This document shows, in pieces, positions 6,436 through 6,470 of a DNA stretch of 6,470 bases. Under the pieces are notes generated by a model. It did no database searches, was not told where the DNA came from, and saw only the letters and a program-made list of their open reading frames with translations. This stretch comes from Candidatus Omnitrophota bacterium. Lineage in GTDB: Bacteria; Ratteibacteria; UBA8468; B48-G9; JAFGKM01. The DNA is taken from contig JAMWCO010000087.1 of NCBI GenBank assembly GCA_023818785.1, forward strand, positions 1-6,470, given 5' to 3'. Within the stretch, counting starts at the first letter, position 1. Every line of letters starts with the position of its first letter. A program made the position numbers and the translations under genes.

Positions 6436-6470
6436 TCAATTATTTGAAGGAGGAGTAGAAGGTAAAGGAA
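6436..6470 (-). CDS. C-terminal tail of an unknown Pro/Ser-rich protein (partial)
   Basis: One minus-strand frame entering from the right edge reads Pro-Leu-Pro-Ser-Thr-Pro-Pro-Ser-Asn-Asn and ends at a TGA (6438..6436), five bases before the phosphatase ATG. The low-complexity Pro/Ser/Thr composition and tight spacing suit the tail of the preceding gene in the same operon. The other two frames also reach stops nearby (TAA at 6444..6442 and at 6424..6422), so the frame is not proven. Only eleven codons are visible and no function can be assigned. Confidence 0.4.
   Translation of the reverse strand, partial: PLPSTPPSNN

Noticed and set aside
6447..6455. Plus-strand AAGGAGGAG resembling a strong ribosome binding site
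   Set aside because: No plus-strand gene of useful length starts downstream; on the minus strand it reads as Thr-Pro-Pro-Ser codons of the upstream gene tail.

Overview
The window is an AT-rich stretch of bacterial DNA in which every supportable gene lies on the minus strand, packed with overlaps or gaps of 0 to 70 bases. It holds seven complete genes, a probable gene tail at the right edge and a possible gene start at the left edge. There is no RNA gene, mobile element, CRISPR array or long non-coding stretch. A type II lipoprotein signal, purine-rich ribosome binding sites before some genes, a sigma70-like promoter and a Hanks-type kinase all point to a bacterium. The strong use of AGA (Arg) and ATA (Ile), the Lys/Glu/Ile-rich proteins and the mixture of families suggest an uncultured AT-rich lineage (something like Omnitrophota would fit). 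That placement is a guess; the sequence has no phylogenetic marker.

In the direction of transcription (right to left), the first block runs from the right edge to about 2640. It holds a Pro/Ser-rich C-terminal tail of an unknown protein, a PPP-family metallophosphatase, a Hanks-type Ser/Thr kinase, an extracellular solute-binding lipoprotein of the oligopeptide/dipeptide type, and a DUF2344 (radical SAM-linked) protein. Phosphatase and kinase share an ATGA stop/start overlap, kinase and lipoprotein are 2 bases apart, and the lipoprotein and DUF2344 genes overlap by 14 bases. This looks like one transcription unit. The kinase/phosphatase pair is an obvious candidate for opposing writer and eraser of Ser/Thr phosphorylation, but no substrate is visible.

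A near-consensus promoter (TTGAAA, 17-base spacer, TATAAT) lies in the 70-base gap at 2570-2639 and probably starts a second transcription unit. This holds an IolB-type 5-deoxy-glucuronate isomerase, a pyruvoyl-dependent arginine decarboxylase and a protein of the uroporphyrinogen decarboxylase (URO-D)/methyltransferase superfamily, and possibly another gene beginning at base 15. The enzymes would act in inositol or uronate-type sugar metabolism, in agmatine (polyamine) synthesis, and in an unknown, perhaps corrinoid- or zinc-linked, reaction. They do not form a pathway I recognise.

No clearly new system is evident. The points most worth a second look are the kinase/PPP-phosphatase couple with a kinase that departs from consensus at two conserved sites, the orphan DUF2344 and solute-binding genes in that operon, and the odd metabolic trio behind a strong promoter.
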